Source of the DNA: Reticulascus tulasneorum
Lineage: Eukaryota > Ascomycota > Sordariomycetes > Glomerellales > Reticulascaceae
Reading direction: 5' to 3'
Assembly: GCA_001557505.1 (NCBI GenBank)
Contig: LSAX01000007.1
Coordinates: 3,162,001 to 3,226,000 of the forward strand
DNA length: 64,000 nt
Shown here: positions 32,391 through 44,732 of the stretch, one piece after another
Numbering within the stretch: position 1 is the first letter of the stretch
How the letters are laid out: each line of letters opens with the position of its first letter
Made by a program: the position numbers and the translations under genes
Notes under the pieces: generated by a model
Seen by the model: only the letters and a program-made list of their open reading frames with translations
Told to the model about the DNA's origin: nothing
Database searches by the model: none

Positions 32391-35300
32391 TTTGGAAATG
32401 TGGAGTTGTGTTGGTGGTTTGTAATGTGAGACTTGAGGAATTCTAGCGAGGAAAGTAGAAGAAGCTGTAAAGAAGCGGTGCTGGTGTTGGATGGTGTTGG
32501 ATGAAGCTGCTGCGTGGTGATGATGCTGGATGAGGATGGAGACGGTTTGAATCGAGGGCGACCACATGCCTTTTATAGACTAATAGGTTGCGCAAACCGT
32601 CAGCATCGCCGACCTTGCGCTTTGAGCATCTGCCTTTACATGACAGCGGAAGCAAGTCAAGGATTGTTAGAATCCAACAGAACGTCTTCTGGACTTCGCC
32701 TCTCTCACACATCTTGGCTATCACCCCCAGGTTCCATCACCGGCCGCGTCGGTCCGATCATACTTCGTCAGGGTGCGCCACGAGATCTGCTGAGAGTTAG
32801 ATTTCTCCAATTCTCGGTATTCAAATGAAACTAGCGTCTCTTTTCTGCTCGAGTTGCGGGCGTCAGGAGAGACGGTATCCCAGAAACTGAGAGCACCGTT
32901 ACATCCTTATCTAACATCCACACGGTGGCTCCGAAGGGAGTTCATCCTTAGCCTTGGTCGCATTTGATTTGGTTACATATCTGCTCATACGACTTGTTGT
33001 GATGCGCATAACTAAGATCTGCGTCTTTCTACAATTATGACCGAGTTTCTTTGCCTCTCAGAACCTTGCCGCAGAAGTCGTTTAAGTAAAGATACCAAAG
33101 CGTAACCTACAACTGGAGACGCCGTAATACTGCTAGTACGGGTTCCTACCTTTGCACCTAAGTAGGTAGTTGCGAAGCCTGAGCACCATCAATCGGGTTT
33201 CTTATGCCTCTAGTACCGAGTTGTCTGTGAAGGCACAGAGAGGATGGTGGCCAAACCAGTTTGTCCAGTCTTGGTTAAGGCTTAGGTCGGTCTTTGTTGG
33301 TTTCAGATAACTCTGTTATCACACGGGTCTTAGGGCTCTACCTTGTACTCGTATCCCCATTGGCTCCCTTGAACGAGTTCAGCCCCTGTTATACGATGAC
33401 CTTGAAGACCTGTGCCGCAAACTCGGACAACAGCGATGCTTGCAAATGAACTGGTGATTTGGAATCAGTCAAATGTGGTCAAGGAAAGTCGCTATGGCTA
33501 GATTTGTGGGCCGATGAAGAAGAGAATCTACGTTAGAGAGTGGATGGAGCGTCGTCCTGTTCAGCCAGCTGATCCGCGTCTAAGGCGAAGTACCACATCC
33601 TCCTGAGCGATTACAGATCATAGATCCCAATTTAGTCGGCATCAAGCATTGTTATTGACGTAGACGTACGGCACAGATCAGCCCTATCCTCTGATGAGTC
33701 GTCTTACGCTGTATATAGGCTTGAAACGGCCAATTGTATCCCAAGTCGCTTTGAGGTACGACCACCCCTGCCAAGTACATATGGACAATCAATAATGGAC
33801 CATCAGAGGGTATCGAAGCAGTTCACTACTGGCTATCTCAATTGAATTTTTGCGGTACCGAACGTGCCCAAGGAACAAGGAAGTGACCATACGGAGTACG
33901 TCTGAGCATAGTTGGTGATTGGAAGCGTGCATACTATCGTGGGTGGAGGAGTTGCTTTCGGCTTGCCGTGTAAGGCAGATACAGCTGTGGCTAGACCTCT
34001 TTGGGAGTCTAAGATTTGTCAATCAAGTTGGCGAGGTGGCTTAGGCACATACTTTGCGATGTATTCTGCCAAGCCTGTAATTTGTGGTCGATAAAATTCA
34101 TTATCAACGCCACCCCATTCACGGGCCCTTGCATTGCGGCACAGCTTCACGATCGCCCCCGGATAGATGGAACCTCTGATTGCTGCTGGAACCGCCTCAG
34201 TCGCAGGAAGAGCCAATCCAGGTAGGGAGGGCTCGAGCGACCTGCTGGGTTATCCCGCACTTCGTGCATGAACGTAAATTTAACTAATGGCTACGCTCAA
34301 GGCGGAACAGATGATTCCATAGTCACGCCGAAGCGCTGTAGTCATGTCCGGGAACATGAGCCACTGATCCGACACGGGATGCTGTGCTGGAACCCTCAGG
34401 CTCTCTTGGCACGCCCCACGATACGGGAAGGCGAAAAAGACGAAAACCATGGGACCGGCGTTTATTTAGGACATACTAAAAGACTGTATTTGGCTATCTA
34501 TCTGAACTGAAAATGTGTCGACTGGGAAAGGCTTCCATAGCATGAATAACTTATGGTCTAGAATGAGGTTCTTGTGGAACATAATTGGATATGGTATCTC
34601 TTACCTATCAGGTACATTTGTAACAGCATGTAAAAGATATGTACTGTTCCCGTTCCTGTAGTATGGTTATCTCCTCTTCAACCGCCACCCTACTGCGCCA
34701 AGGTTGCCCGGCTGTCGGGAAGCGGAATTGCTGGCCGGCTGTGCGTACTCACGGAGTTCCCGACATGCGGAAAACCTTGTTTCGACCTCGAATACCAGGT
34801 CACCCCTGAACTCATAAGAGAAAGTTGACGTCTCGGAAGCAAACCCATACGCCACATACCTTCTTCCACTTTTGATGTAGGATGGACGCTATTGGCGAAA
34901 TGTAGATGCTTATCAAGAGCTGAAAATAAGGCATATGTTCCCGGTCCAGATGCACCTAGCCTCAATTCCAATGCACACGGGATCACTGGTACGGTCACGA
35001 CACGTGGCCAACGTTCACCAAAATGACGAGATGCGCCCACATCCTCTACCTTTGACAAGGCCGATGGAATTAGAATCGCCTCCAAAACACCAGTAGGGAC
35101 GGCGACAGCGGTCCGGTCCGACTCCAGGAATACCGCCCTGAGCGCAGTTCATTTTTGCCCCTCTCTTCAGAACGAATGACGCGTGCCCCCCACGCCGCAA
35201 ACTCGCGTTCTGAAAGCATCCTCCGATGTCCTCTCTCCAAGCACATTCATCATTATCTACTGCGTGGGCAGTGCTCACAATGACATGCCGAAACTATGAC

Positions 35301-35795
35301 GTTTGTGGGGGACCTTGCTGGAGAACGAATCCATTCTTGGAACATCGATGGGTGCTCGCGAGGTGCGCCAACAGCATCTTGCAGGGAAAGATCTTCAACC
35401 TAGAAGACAAGGAGATAAAGGAGCGCAGGAGATTTGAATGAAGGTTATAGATGCAAGCGTTGGTTTTATTTATGAATAGAACTAGAAGAGTTACGATTGT
35501 TTTCTACATGAATGAGCGTATTATACTATCGCTACCTACATTACCATCATCTGGCATTGTTGTCACCAATTTTTCTCCTTTATATTTGGGCTCAACTGGT
35601 TTAGACACTTGCTTCAAAGCTTGGAATGTCTATGGCAGCTTCTTGCTCATACTCGTGCGCTCTCGGCCAAATGCATTGCAAATCCGACATACAGCGAACT
35701 ATGCTATCATGGAGTTTAGTTCTGCCACAATGTCGTGTTAGTTAAAATGTGCATCCTTCCAGAACAGTCCGACCACTCTGGCCGAGCGAAGCCCA
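32391..35795. other. 3.4-kb gene-poor region
   Basis: No gene is convincing. A minus-strand frame at about 34690-35120 (GVLEAILIPSALSKVEDVGA and onward) is open for about 130 codons but begins just after a stop and matches nothing I know; it may be a relic. A minus frame at 34019-34216 ends in EYIAKYVPKPPRQLD, also unassigned. Confidence 0.4.
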
Positions 35796-36626
35796 TTAGT
35801 GCTTAAGTATACAGATTTCTCTGAGCATCTCATCTTCCCCAGGTTGGGCCCCGGCTCTCTGAAATCTCGAAAATAGACGTTCACCCTGTTCTTCAAGAAA
35901 CTCTTCAAGGCCTGAGACCGGTGCCACTTCGGATAGCGACCTGGCCGCGAAACAAGACACGCCAGGGTTAGTTCCCGACACGGAGAGGCTACATGATAAC
36001 GATGATGAAACTGGATAGCAACCAGCAAAGACCGAGATTTTAAAAGAGTGCACGAGTCGGAAGCGCTCGCTGATGGCGAAGCCGATGGTGATGCCACCTA
36101 AAATAAGCACGGTGCAGCAGTTAAGGGTATCCCAGAAGTACCAGCGGGATTGTGTTATGATGGAGCTACTGTCGAGTGTCCAGCAATCTACGATCTTCAT
36201 GCCGGCACTTCGAGTCTTGTTCCACTGCAGGAGCTGAGTTTGCAGTCGCTCGTGTCCAACATCTGTGACAATAGCTTTCAAACTCGGGGCGTCTGGACCC
36301 GTGCATAGCAATGCCAACAATTCATCTACTCACCGCTCGTAGGAAACGGCACCATGTTGCTGAACCTCAGGAGTTGTGCGTTTAATCGATTCCGGTATGG
36401 TATAGAATGGCAGGCTAGTGTGCCTGAGGCGTGTTTTCAAGTTGACCAGGATTCGGTGGCTTGAAAACATCTGCGGAAAGGGGCATGTTGAGTCACCCAG
36501 GCCATCGAGCCAGTAAATACTGTGAGATGCTTCGAGCAGCGGGACAGATGACTCAGCATTGACGCCTAAGACTCTATATGCGTCCACAGGGTGAAAGCTG
36601 GTGCAACGTGATGTTTGATCAATCAA
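35796..36626 (-). pseudogene. Fungal membrane protein gene with in-frame TGA, 5' end unclear
   Basis: One frame covers 36626 to 35796 and is broken only by TGA at 36332-36330. Before it: TSFHPVDAYRVLGVNAESSV, LLEASHSIYWLDGLGDSTC, RILVNLKTRLRHTSLPFY, then TTPEVQQHGAVSYER. After it: VDELLALLCTGPDAPSLKAI and the hydrophobic WYFWDTLNCCTVLILGGITI then GFAISERFRL, ending with an acidic tail. Coding sense continues on both sides in the same frame. A GTGAGT donor lies exactly at the break, but no nearby acceptor keeps the frame. There is no ATG in frame at the 5' end; an upstream exon or loss of the start is possible. I cannot name the family; it looks like a lineage-specific membrane protein. Confidence 0.5.
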
Positions 36627-37433
36627 ACTAAGCTAGAAGGACGCTGTTCCGCAGCGTTTATATCTTGGCTACCCGTTGCTTACACAGCAGCAGATGAGCA
36701 TGCCAACTATCAGAAGACGGCTCGGGACGCTGAGGTGAGCTTCACAGGTTAGGCCCGCCAACGGTATTAGTCGGCACGTAAGGTAGGATTTAATTAACGT
36801 TATAGGGACCCGAAAAATGACCACAGTAGCGGTAATTAATTAGCGCCGGCACGTCACTGCATAATCATCTGCGGGGACAAAAGGAGACGCTCTCAATACG
36901 CCATCCACCGAAACGAGGGGTCTTCTCGCATTCGCATTCGCATTTGAGGGATACGCAATGCAAGCGGCATCGCATACCACGGTAGTCGGGGCTCAGAGAT
37001 GAATGCAAGTGGTGCTGACATGCCCAGGCCTAATTGCTGTGGATCTACAGATTAACTAATGATCCTACTGCAACGACAGAACGTCAGAATAAACGTAGAA
37101 CCACAAGGGGGCGGCGTGCCACGAACAATACTTATTCACCTGTTATTACAAATCGACAACCATTATGATTATTTGACGCGGCTGGGCATTGACCCGACGC
37201 AACAATGACATACTCCGTTGGGAGAACTAATTATCTATGTAATGGGAAGAAAAATGTACCCCTCAACAGCCAGCCACGATCCTGCAGGATGAACCAATGC
37301 GGACTTATATGAACAGAGACGCAGCCTCGCCCTTCGCCCACCCAACATGCCCAACTGAGAAGACGTTTTACTCGATACACCATGCCATCAGCTGAACTTT
37401 AATCATCCTCTTGAAACGAACAGAGGATCCACG
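36627..37433. promoter_or_regulatory. Divergent upstream region
   Basis: About 800 bp lie between the 5' end of the broken membrane-protein gene and the epoxide-hydrolase-like gene. No coding sense was found. Confidence 0.4.
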
Positions 37434-38530
37434 ATGCTAAGCAGAAAACTCTTCTCAGTGGCATTTGCCGCAGTTGCGACAGCTCTTACAAACTGGGACG
37501 ACTGGGAGCATGGCCGCGTAGCACTGCAGGACGTCAGCATCCACTTCCGCTATGCTGGATCTGGTCCGCCGCTGCTATTGGTCCACGGCAACCCTCAGTT
37601 CAGTCTTACCTGGCGGATTGTTGGACCTCTACTCGCCGAAGACTTCACTGTGATCGCTCCGGACAACCGCGGGGCCGGAGACTCTTCGATCCCTCCAGAT
37701 GGGAATTATAGCTCCTCCGCCTCGGCAGATGACCTCAAAAGTGTCTTGGACTTTCTCGACATCACCTCTGCTTACGTCTTCTCTCACGATAAGGGCGTTG
37801 GCATCGCCACGGCCCTGGCTATCAAGTACCCGTCGCTCGTCAAGCGCTTAGGCGTCTGCGAGTACACTTTACCGGGTTATGGGTACGAAACCGCGGCCAC
37901 ACCGGCGCCATTCTGGGATCTGTATCAGAACCCTCAGCTGGCAATATTTCAGGTCCCGGACCTTGCCGAGTTCCTGATATCTGGCAAGGAGAAGCTGTTC
38001 CTGCAGTGGTACTTTTATCATGGAAGCTACTCCGGCCCTACCTCGATTCCCGAGGACATTGTCAACCAGTACACAACATCGATCGCGAAGCCAGGTTTTC
38101 TGCGTGCCATGTTGGGGCCATTCACTGCCTCAACCGTAGCTACCGATTCTAGCTTTTTCAAAAGAGCATTTCAGGCAGCAAAGCTTAACATGGCTGTGCT
38201 GGTGATGGGTGGAGAGGCTAGTTTTGGTATTCCAGAGTTACTAGAACAATTGTTCAGCCAGGTATCCGACCAACTAGAAATCGATGTTGTGCCTAAGGCT
38301 GGGCACTGGGTTGGTAAGTGTTGGTTTCAAATTATCGTGTTTCGGGGTTACTAATCGAATTCCTAGCCGATGAGAACCCAAACTGGCTGGCCAGGAGAGT
38401 AGGGAGGTTTATGCTCGAGGATCCTAGTCCACTACCCACGGCTGACTTGTCTTGGCTGAAGGACAAAGTAACCCTCACAGTAGGGTATTTTGGAACTCTT
38501 GGGAATTATGCTCTGGGCACGAGCCAATAG
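37434..38530 (+). CDS. Secreted alpha/beta-hydrolase, epoxide hydrolase / haloalkane dehalogenase type
   Basis: Exons are 37434-38313 and 38367-38530, giving 347 aa; the intron has TTACTAATC as branch point. The start MLSRKLFSVAFAAVATAL is a signal peptide. The oxyanion motif is LLLVHGNPQFSLTWR (HGNP). APDNRGAGDSS is the following family motif. The nucleophile elbow is SHDKGVG with Asp near 119, which separates it from Ser esterases. The catalytic His is in KAGHWV near 291. These are the marks of the epoxide hydrolase and haloacetate/haloalkane dehalogenase branch. A secreted form suggests a role on an external substrate, perhaps detoxification. The cap-domain Tyr pair was not identified with certainty (candidates in FLQWYFYHGSY). 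Confidence 0.85.
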
Positions 38531-39761
38531 GTTCCCTGCTCATGGCCAATGGAGTCTAGGAGTTGCGATTGAAGATTAGTGGGGAAAGATACCTAAGGCT
38601 TAGACTTGGGTTTTACAATAATTATCCCTTGCATAATATCGTAGTTGGTAACTCTAATAATATAAGTTGAATTGCCTCAACCTGGAAGAAAGCGACTTGA
38701 TTCTGGTACTCTCCTTGACTAGGTTTCGCATATCGCTTACCTTACTGGCCGATACCACCTGCGTCTAATGTCCAAAGTCTAAAGTGGAAGAAGTTCTCCT
38801 CCATTCAGTCTTCACAATATTATGCCCAGAGTGATACGTGAGCCAAGGATTTGACTTACGGTTCTCCACTCGTACGAACATCTAACGAACTGGTGAAATC
38901 TTTCTCGTAAATTTTACCTAAATAATAAGGGGGATAATAATGGTCGAGATCAGCCATCTCGACAAATTTGCGTTAAAAGCTCTCCGCCTCTGACCACCGG
39001 CCTTAGGCGCTTCGTGGTAGGAGGCCTGATCAGTCACAACGATTTAATCGTGGTCGGCGATTCCAGAATCTCCTCGAGTACGTCATGAACGGGGTTCTAC
39101 ATAGCTTCAAAATGCTCGAGCATAACTTTGTCCTGGAACAGTCTGTTCAATGCAACAAAGCAATCACCAGTCTGAGAATGAGATTTGTTTTAGTCGATGT
39201 CAAGTCGGCATCGCAGCACTCGTGATTAAGCTGGACAGACCTGTGCCAGCCCTGGGCGCAGCGGGCGACTTAATACTGTCGCTGCCACAAAGACCAAGAT
39301 GTTCCGCAGCTGTAGCTCAATAAGCAATGTAGTTCGGCGGCATTTGGAAGCGTTCAGATCTTCCTGCTCAGGCCTCAAGAGCCCGAACCTGCAACATTCA
39401 ATTATCTCGGGGCCTGGGTCTTTAGTGAATCAGTCGAGTGGCTGCTTCGAATTTACAGAGTGCTGCCAAGCAGCCACACCAAAAGTCGATTGGTTCATGT
39501 CATGCAGCCTCTTGAAAAAGATCCGTGCAAGTGAAATCGGGCAGACCGTAAGGCTTTCTAGAACTAAGCCTGGCCATGAGTGAAGCACGGCACACCTGTT
39601 GATTTACTCATTGGAGACCTCCCACATCGATTTTCGTCACTCCTTCCTCCCTCAATTCCCCAACAAACTGTCCATCAAAACATATGCGGTGCCAGCCATA
39701 AAATCAAAGATTATCTGGATTTGATGTACTTGCTGGCCGCTCCTTAGCCGATCGGTAGGCA
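38531..39761. other. Intergenic region, nothing recognised
   Basis: No gene found. GTCGAGATCAGCCATCTCGAC at about 38942 forms a short perfect hairpin (9-bp arms are approximate). The last 200 bp are the likely promoter of the next gene. Confidence 0.45.
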
Positions 39762-41838
39762 ATGGAAGTAGTTGCAACAGCCGCCTCGTTGGCTGGCATC
39801 CTTGCTTTCGCGGGTCAAGCGTTGTCTGGCCTCGTGAAGTTGAAGAACTTGATAAATAATATTCACGGTTCTTCATCTGCGGTGAATCGGGTCCTGGAGG
39901 ATATCGAAAGTCTCCAACAGGTTCTATCCGGTGCTACATGTTTACTTGAGTCGTTCTCCCATACGGCATGTAGCCATGCTGCGATTCAGTCTGCGCTGGC
40001 TCGACTAGAGGCCGCCACCAAGGGATGCAATGCGGAAATCGAGAGCTGGAGCACCATAGACGCATTGAAGTCAACCCGGGAGCCGCTTTCTTGGAGTAGA
40101 AAATTGAAACGTGTCATCAATGCCGGGTTCACGGAAGCACATGAAAAGCTATCAAGCAGAATATCTTCACTGAAGAGTACACTCAGTCTTGATCTTTCCT
40201 TATTGGGCCGGTGGGACTTCTCGTATACCGACTTTAAACTCTCAATTTTCGCTGACATTATGCAGTGTTTATGACCATGTAGCATCAGAACGAAGAGCTC
40301 AGTTGGAAGTGACCTTGCACCGCCTTGAGCAAGATATTGACTCATTATCCGAAAAGCTTTCCAGCGTTCACTCTAGCGTCAGCAGCATTGCTTCCAGTTT
40401 AAGCGCTAGCTCGCATGAGACGGGCAGTCTAACTGGGCGACAAAATTGGGATTTAGACGGATTCCATTGGAGTTGCGACGCTCTTACCGGGATTGATGAC
40501 GGCTTTTACCATCTCCCAGAAGATGGGTTGAGCGTATGTCACTTCTGCAAGGTAGGATTCGTTTGGGACCACGACGATTGCTTCTTGAGACAAGGAAAGC
40601 ATCTTGTAAACAGCCATGGATTTGGAATATGCAACCTGGGTCTCGTTTATCATTCGGATAAAGAGATAAGGCGTCATTTACGGAAGCATCATAAATCAGA
40701 TCTCGAAATCGACCTACATATTTTCAAAAGATCAAACAAACATCTTCGAGGGCGCAATCGATTGAAGGAAGAATTTCAAGCAGCATTCTCAGAACGGGAA
40801 CCAGACATTTCACTAAGCATCATCCCCGAGATTGAGGGTTTACTTGCTTCGGCCCGCCTATTTGGCAGAGAGATAGTGGAACAGGATAGCCAGGGAAATC
40901 TGGTTCGTCGTGCCAGAGATATGCGATCAGCAAGTCAAATTCACCGATATCCACTTCGAATTTCGTCATCTTTTGACATCTGCATCTTGTTGACAAGCTT
41001 GGATCGAGACGCTCCAGTAGGTCTGGAAAAAGCCGACTATTGTCAACTCTGCTACGACATAGCCTGTTTACAGGAGCAATTAGTTATCTCCGGAGGCGAA
41101 GATGCCCTCAGGTTAGAGAGCTGGCTGTCACCCACTCAGCGAGAAGTTGCCAGATCAGTTCCACAGGGTGCGCTCTCCCGAAGGATTAGTGCGGCATGGG
41201 TTCACAACATCGATGAAGTAGCACGCAGTAAGGAGGGTTTAGGGCCACGAACTTTTGCTACCGTCCTGGATGCATTTCTTGAACTCCACGACAAATTGAT
41301 CAATAAGCCGGATATTCTATCTAGTTTGAATCAATCGAAGCTAATTAAACACCTGGACAGCTTCCGGACAGAGTTAAACCGGTCGCAGCACATGTTAGGG
41401 AACCCAGGAAAGGCCTCACTTGATGAGCTGAGCAAAACATTTGGCCAAGCCAGCGGAAGAAAAAGCCACAGGAGAACTTCGCGTCGTATAGATGTTTGGT
41501 TACATGGGATATTTATCAGCTCGATCCCGACTCGGAGGATGCTCTTGAGTGGAAAAGTCGTGCCATCCCTGGCCTCTATGGAGCCGGCAGCATTTACAAA
41601 ATCTGTGCTGAAAAATTGGGCTGAATATACTCGTCTGGGGAGGACCAGGATGAGCACCAGTGTTAATGGACTAGTCGACCGCTCAGAGGGATCAGCGGTC
41701 GACTCTGAAACATCCGGAAAGCTGTCAGGGGCCACTTCGGAGGAGTCCACCATCGAGGTTGGAAGCGGATTGTTACCCGCCCAAGAATCTGAGTTCGGAC
41801 TCACAGAGAGTTCCACCTCCAGCGTCAGCATTGGGTAA
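39762..41838 (+). CDS. Protein with STAND-type N-terminal domain and C2H2-like Cys/His region
   Basis: Exons are 39762-40210 and 40266-41838, giving 673 aa. The first 140 residues (MEVVATAASLAGILAFAGQA.. NLINNIHGSSSAVNRVLEDI) are the helical N-terminal domain found at the front of many fungal STAND/NLR-like proteins. A coiled coil follows (HRLEQDIDSLSEKLSSVHSS). Near residues 240-300 lie VCHFCKVGFVWDHDDC, HLVNSHGFGIC and HLRKHHK, arranged like two degenerate C2H2 fingers. There is no NTPase motif. The C-terminal half is unassigned and ends in a Ser/Thr-rich tail. It is the second STAND-N-type gene in this window without an NTPase domain. Confidence 0.7.
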
Positions 41839-42856
41839 TGACGGGATTCAATATTGGAGATTTGCTATGTCCTGGCTCTTGGACGACTGCAGGATTGGTA
41901 ACAGAACTCTGAGGATCCTGTGATCGGGACTCTCTGATGAATTGATGGTAGTCTAGTCCAAGATAGCAAAGCACATGCTGAATCTTGGTGAAAAGCACCG
42001 GATTACTCTGCCACTGCCATAATGGGAACTCAAACTGGGCATGATGGAGACTACGAGTGAGCTGTCCGAACACTTGCTCCAGGGCCTTTCTGTTTGCAAT
42101 GAGTATCAGAATAGACTAACACATCTATGTCATCGCTTTAAACTCATATTCTTTTATCCACTCGTCGTATTCTCTCCTGCACTTGTCGTATTCTTTCCTG
42201 CATTCTTCGTGTTCTGTCCCACTCTGTTTCATTCTGCTACGACCAGCGACGCCACGAAGGAAGATCATGAGTCAGCGGCCCAGAGTTATAGGTACATTAT
42301 GCACAAGTCACGGGGTATACCGAGACGGAAGCTGTGAGGTGACCTACCACACATAGGTATCACCCACCTCGCACACACGCAACTGCAGTAAGCCGTGATA
42401 TCTCAGTGACGCGTACAGGTTCGGGGGGAAAGGACTGAGGATTAGCCTTGATCAGACTGGTGGGGAAATAATAGTGTGATCGGTTATTGACCAGCGCTAT
42501 GCTCTAGCCAGTCTTAAGACAAGGATATTAGATATTAATTAGATTTAAGCTAACCTATCCCTTTCGGTTAGGCAGAGAGAACTACGTAAAACTAAGGCAA
42601 GTGGTTTGCGATTCATGGTTGACTGCTAAAGCAGAGTGAAGACAGAAGCGAGCCACGCGAGTCAACGCCGGCTCGTCACCGCGACGGAGACGTTGGCCGA
42701 AAGGGTCCATATCACCATGGACGCTCCTCGCGACTCCTTTAAAGCCAGAACCGGCCTATAACAAAAGACATTACACGCAGCCATGGTTCGCTCTGCCGAA
42801 CCCTCCGTGATTCCAACTTGCTCAATCATTCGAAGAGCTCCTGGTCAATCCGAAAG
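41839..42856. other. Intergenic region, nothing recognised
   Basis: About 1 kb between the STAND-N-like gene and the SDR remnant. Bases 42170-42230 hold a tandem-like TCGTATTCT/CTCCTGCAC pattern. No gene found. Confidence 0.45.
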
Positions 42857-43758
42857 ATGGACATTGAGAAGGTGGTCTTGGTGACCGGTGCTAACACGGG
42901 TCTGGGCTTCCAGATTGTTCGAGCACTATGCGGTTCTGATGCGTCTTACGAGATGCTCGTTGGCAGGCGGTCAAGGCCGTCCTTGCTGAGTTCCCATCGA
43001 TCCGCAGCAGAGCCCGGCCGATCCAAATCAACATCGAGGACGACCGCTCCATCCAAGCGGCCTTTGACGAGGTACAGAAAGTGTTTGGTAGGCTCGACGC
43101 GCTCGTCAACAACGCAGGTATGTACTGCCAGACGCACAGCACCAAAGTTCCTTCTCATACAAGCATCACGTTCAGGGGCCAGTTTGACCCAGAGTTGAGA
43201 GCCGGCACCATGACGATGAGGGAGGTGCGGACCAAGTCCTGGAGTGTCAATACGGTCAATACCCAGATCATGACGGCCACCTTTGTGCCTCTTCTCCTCA
43301 AGTCGAGTGACCCCCTGTGTATTGTTTATCACGAGCGGGACGCTACCCTTGCCGGCACCGAGAATTTCTCCTGGCCTATCAACAAGGTGCCCGCCAAAGG
43401 CTGGCCGAAGGATATTCCTCCACAGAGCAATATTCCCGCGTACCGCAGCAGTAGGCCGGGATGAACATGATGATGAGGCACGTTAACCGCTTACTCTAAC
43501 GGCCATCGACGACATACTCGGCTGACCAAGCACTACTGTAGAGAGTAGCATAGAATCATAAAAGACAATGACGTCAAAGTATAGTGCATATCGTCGGGTT
43601 ACCTGGCAACTGGTCTCGGGTTCAGCCAGGAGACGAACAAGAGCCGAGGCGCCGAGGATCCTGCCTTGGGTGGTGTGTTTGTCAAGGATGTTTTGGAACG
43701 TAAGCGGGACGGTGATGTCGGCAAAGTCATTACAAGAGCTGGCGTGCAGCCTTGGTAA
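42857..43758 (+). pseudogene. Short-chain dehydrogenase/reductase gene, multiply broken
   Basis: The start KVVLVTGANTGLGFQIVRAL is a Rossmann TGxxxGxG motif. Near 42962 the sense jumps frame to QAVKAVLAEFPSI and onward to GRLDALVNNAG. After DPELRAGTMTMREV and TATFVPLLLKSSDP the expected LFITSGT is in another frame, then TLAGTENF returns to the first. The active-site segment AYRSS is followed by a TGA; MNMMMR continues one frame over. The tail DVKV-TAG-CISSGYLATGLG then runs intact through VFVKDVLERKRDGDVGKVIT to a TAA at 43758. At least four frame breaks plus a stop make it a pseudogene. The intact SDR at 47405 is a different family member. Confidence 0.75.
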
Positions 43759-43835
43759 GTGTTAAATATCGAATATTAAGCGCTTGGGTCATCTGACCTG
43801 CCGTCCGTCCATCTTCTGCTGGTTTGCCTGGGCTT

Positions 43836-44732
43836 TCAATGTATCCGGGCCGCACTGGATATGTACTTGTCCCATAGGGTAGCGTAGGTTGGTGGCTTCT
43901 CTGAAAATTCAAGTAGCGTTCTGGGAGAGTTCTCAATAATCAATGTAAACGGGGATTCAATCCTCAATTGGCTTGGTGGGGGAGCCGACACACCACACAG
44001 CGCGTGATGATTGTAATATAGTGTAATGGTGTTTTCCAAAGGTGAGTCGTCAAAGAACAGAGGATATTCAGCGAATTGCATTGCAGCCGCATAAGGGGTT
44101 TCATCCTGTCCCGGCTCGACGACATGGTCGAGAAGGGGAAACATTCGCCAATGGACAAAGAATGTCGGGTACGGGTGCACACCTGCAAGATGAACCATCA
44201 CATCAAAAAGTAGACCCATCTTTAACCCCGCCGCTTGCAGATGCTGGTGGTCACTTCCAATCCTAGCATCAACTCTCGTCGTTGAATGGATACAGTCGTC
44301 ATATATGTAAATCCTGGCGGCTTCCAGCTTTGCTGGTGGCTGTGTGGGAAACATGCGCCTCCAGGACGCGTCTGATCGCAGGACTCTGGCGCGGCGATGT
44401 TCGTCTGTGAACCAATCTAATCGATATATTTCGTCGAGGTTATTGAGCTCGTCGGGTTCCAAGGGTTTATGGAGTGAGAAAATGGGAGGGAACAGAGCGG
44501 CTAGGAGGGGGTTTAACTCGGGATGATTGGTGCTGCTAGAAGCTTGAAAGAAGAGCCTCTGCTGCAAGGCCGGAGATTCGGTGATGACCTGGTGCCAATA
44601 TTTATTGACAGACAGGGCGCGGAGAATATCTTGAAGCTCTAGTTGTAGGAGTATCGCCTCAAAAACCTCAAGAGTGCCAAAAGCTCCCCCCATGGCTCTG
44701 CGGCCTATTCGAACGTGGTTCGTTCCAGCCAT
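43836..44732 (-). CDS. F-box-like protein
   Basis: Single exon, 298 aa from MAGTNHVRIGRRAMGG. Residues 20-60 (VFEAILLQLELQDILRALSV, then NKYWHQVITESPALQQRLFF) have the F-box pattern of hydrophobic positions, suggesting binding to Skp1 in an SCF ubiquitin ligase. The remainder has no repeat that I recognise; such fungal F-box proteins are common and fast-evolving. It ends 77 bp from the stop of the broken SDR, tail to tail. Confidence 0.7.
   Translation of the reverse strand: MAGTNHVRIGRRAMGGAFGTLEVFEAILLQLELQDILRALSVNKYWHQVITESPALQQRLFFQASSSTNHPELNPLLAALFPPIFSLHKPLEPDELNNLDEIYRLDWFTDEHRRARVLRSDASWRRMFPTQPPAKLEAARIYIYDDCIHSTTRVDARIGSDHQHLQAAGLKMGLLFDVMVHLAGVHPYPTFFVHWRMFPLLDHVVEPGQDETPYAAAMQFAEYPLFFDDSPLENTITLYYNHHALCGVSAPPPSQLRIESPFTLIIENSPRTLLEFSEKPPTYATLWDKYISSAARIH

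Noticed and set aside
36261..36331. Intron starting at GTGAGT in the membrane-protein frame
   Set aside because: The only nearby acceptor (TTGTCACAG) does not keep the frame and would delete sequence that looks coding.
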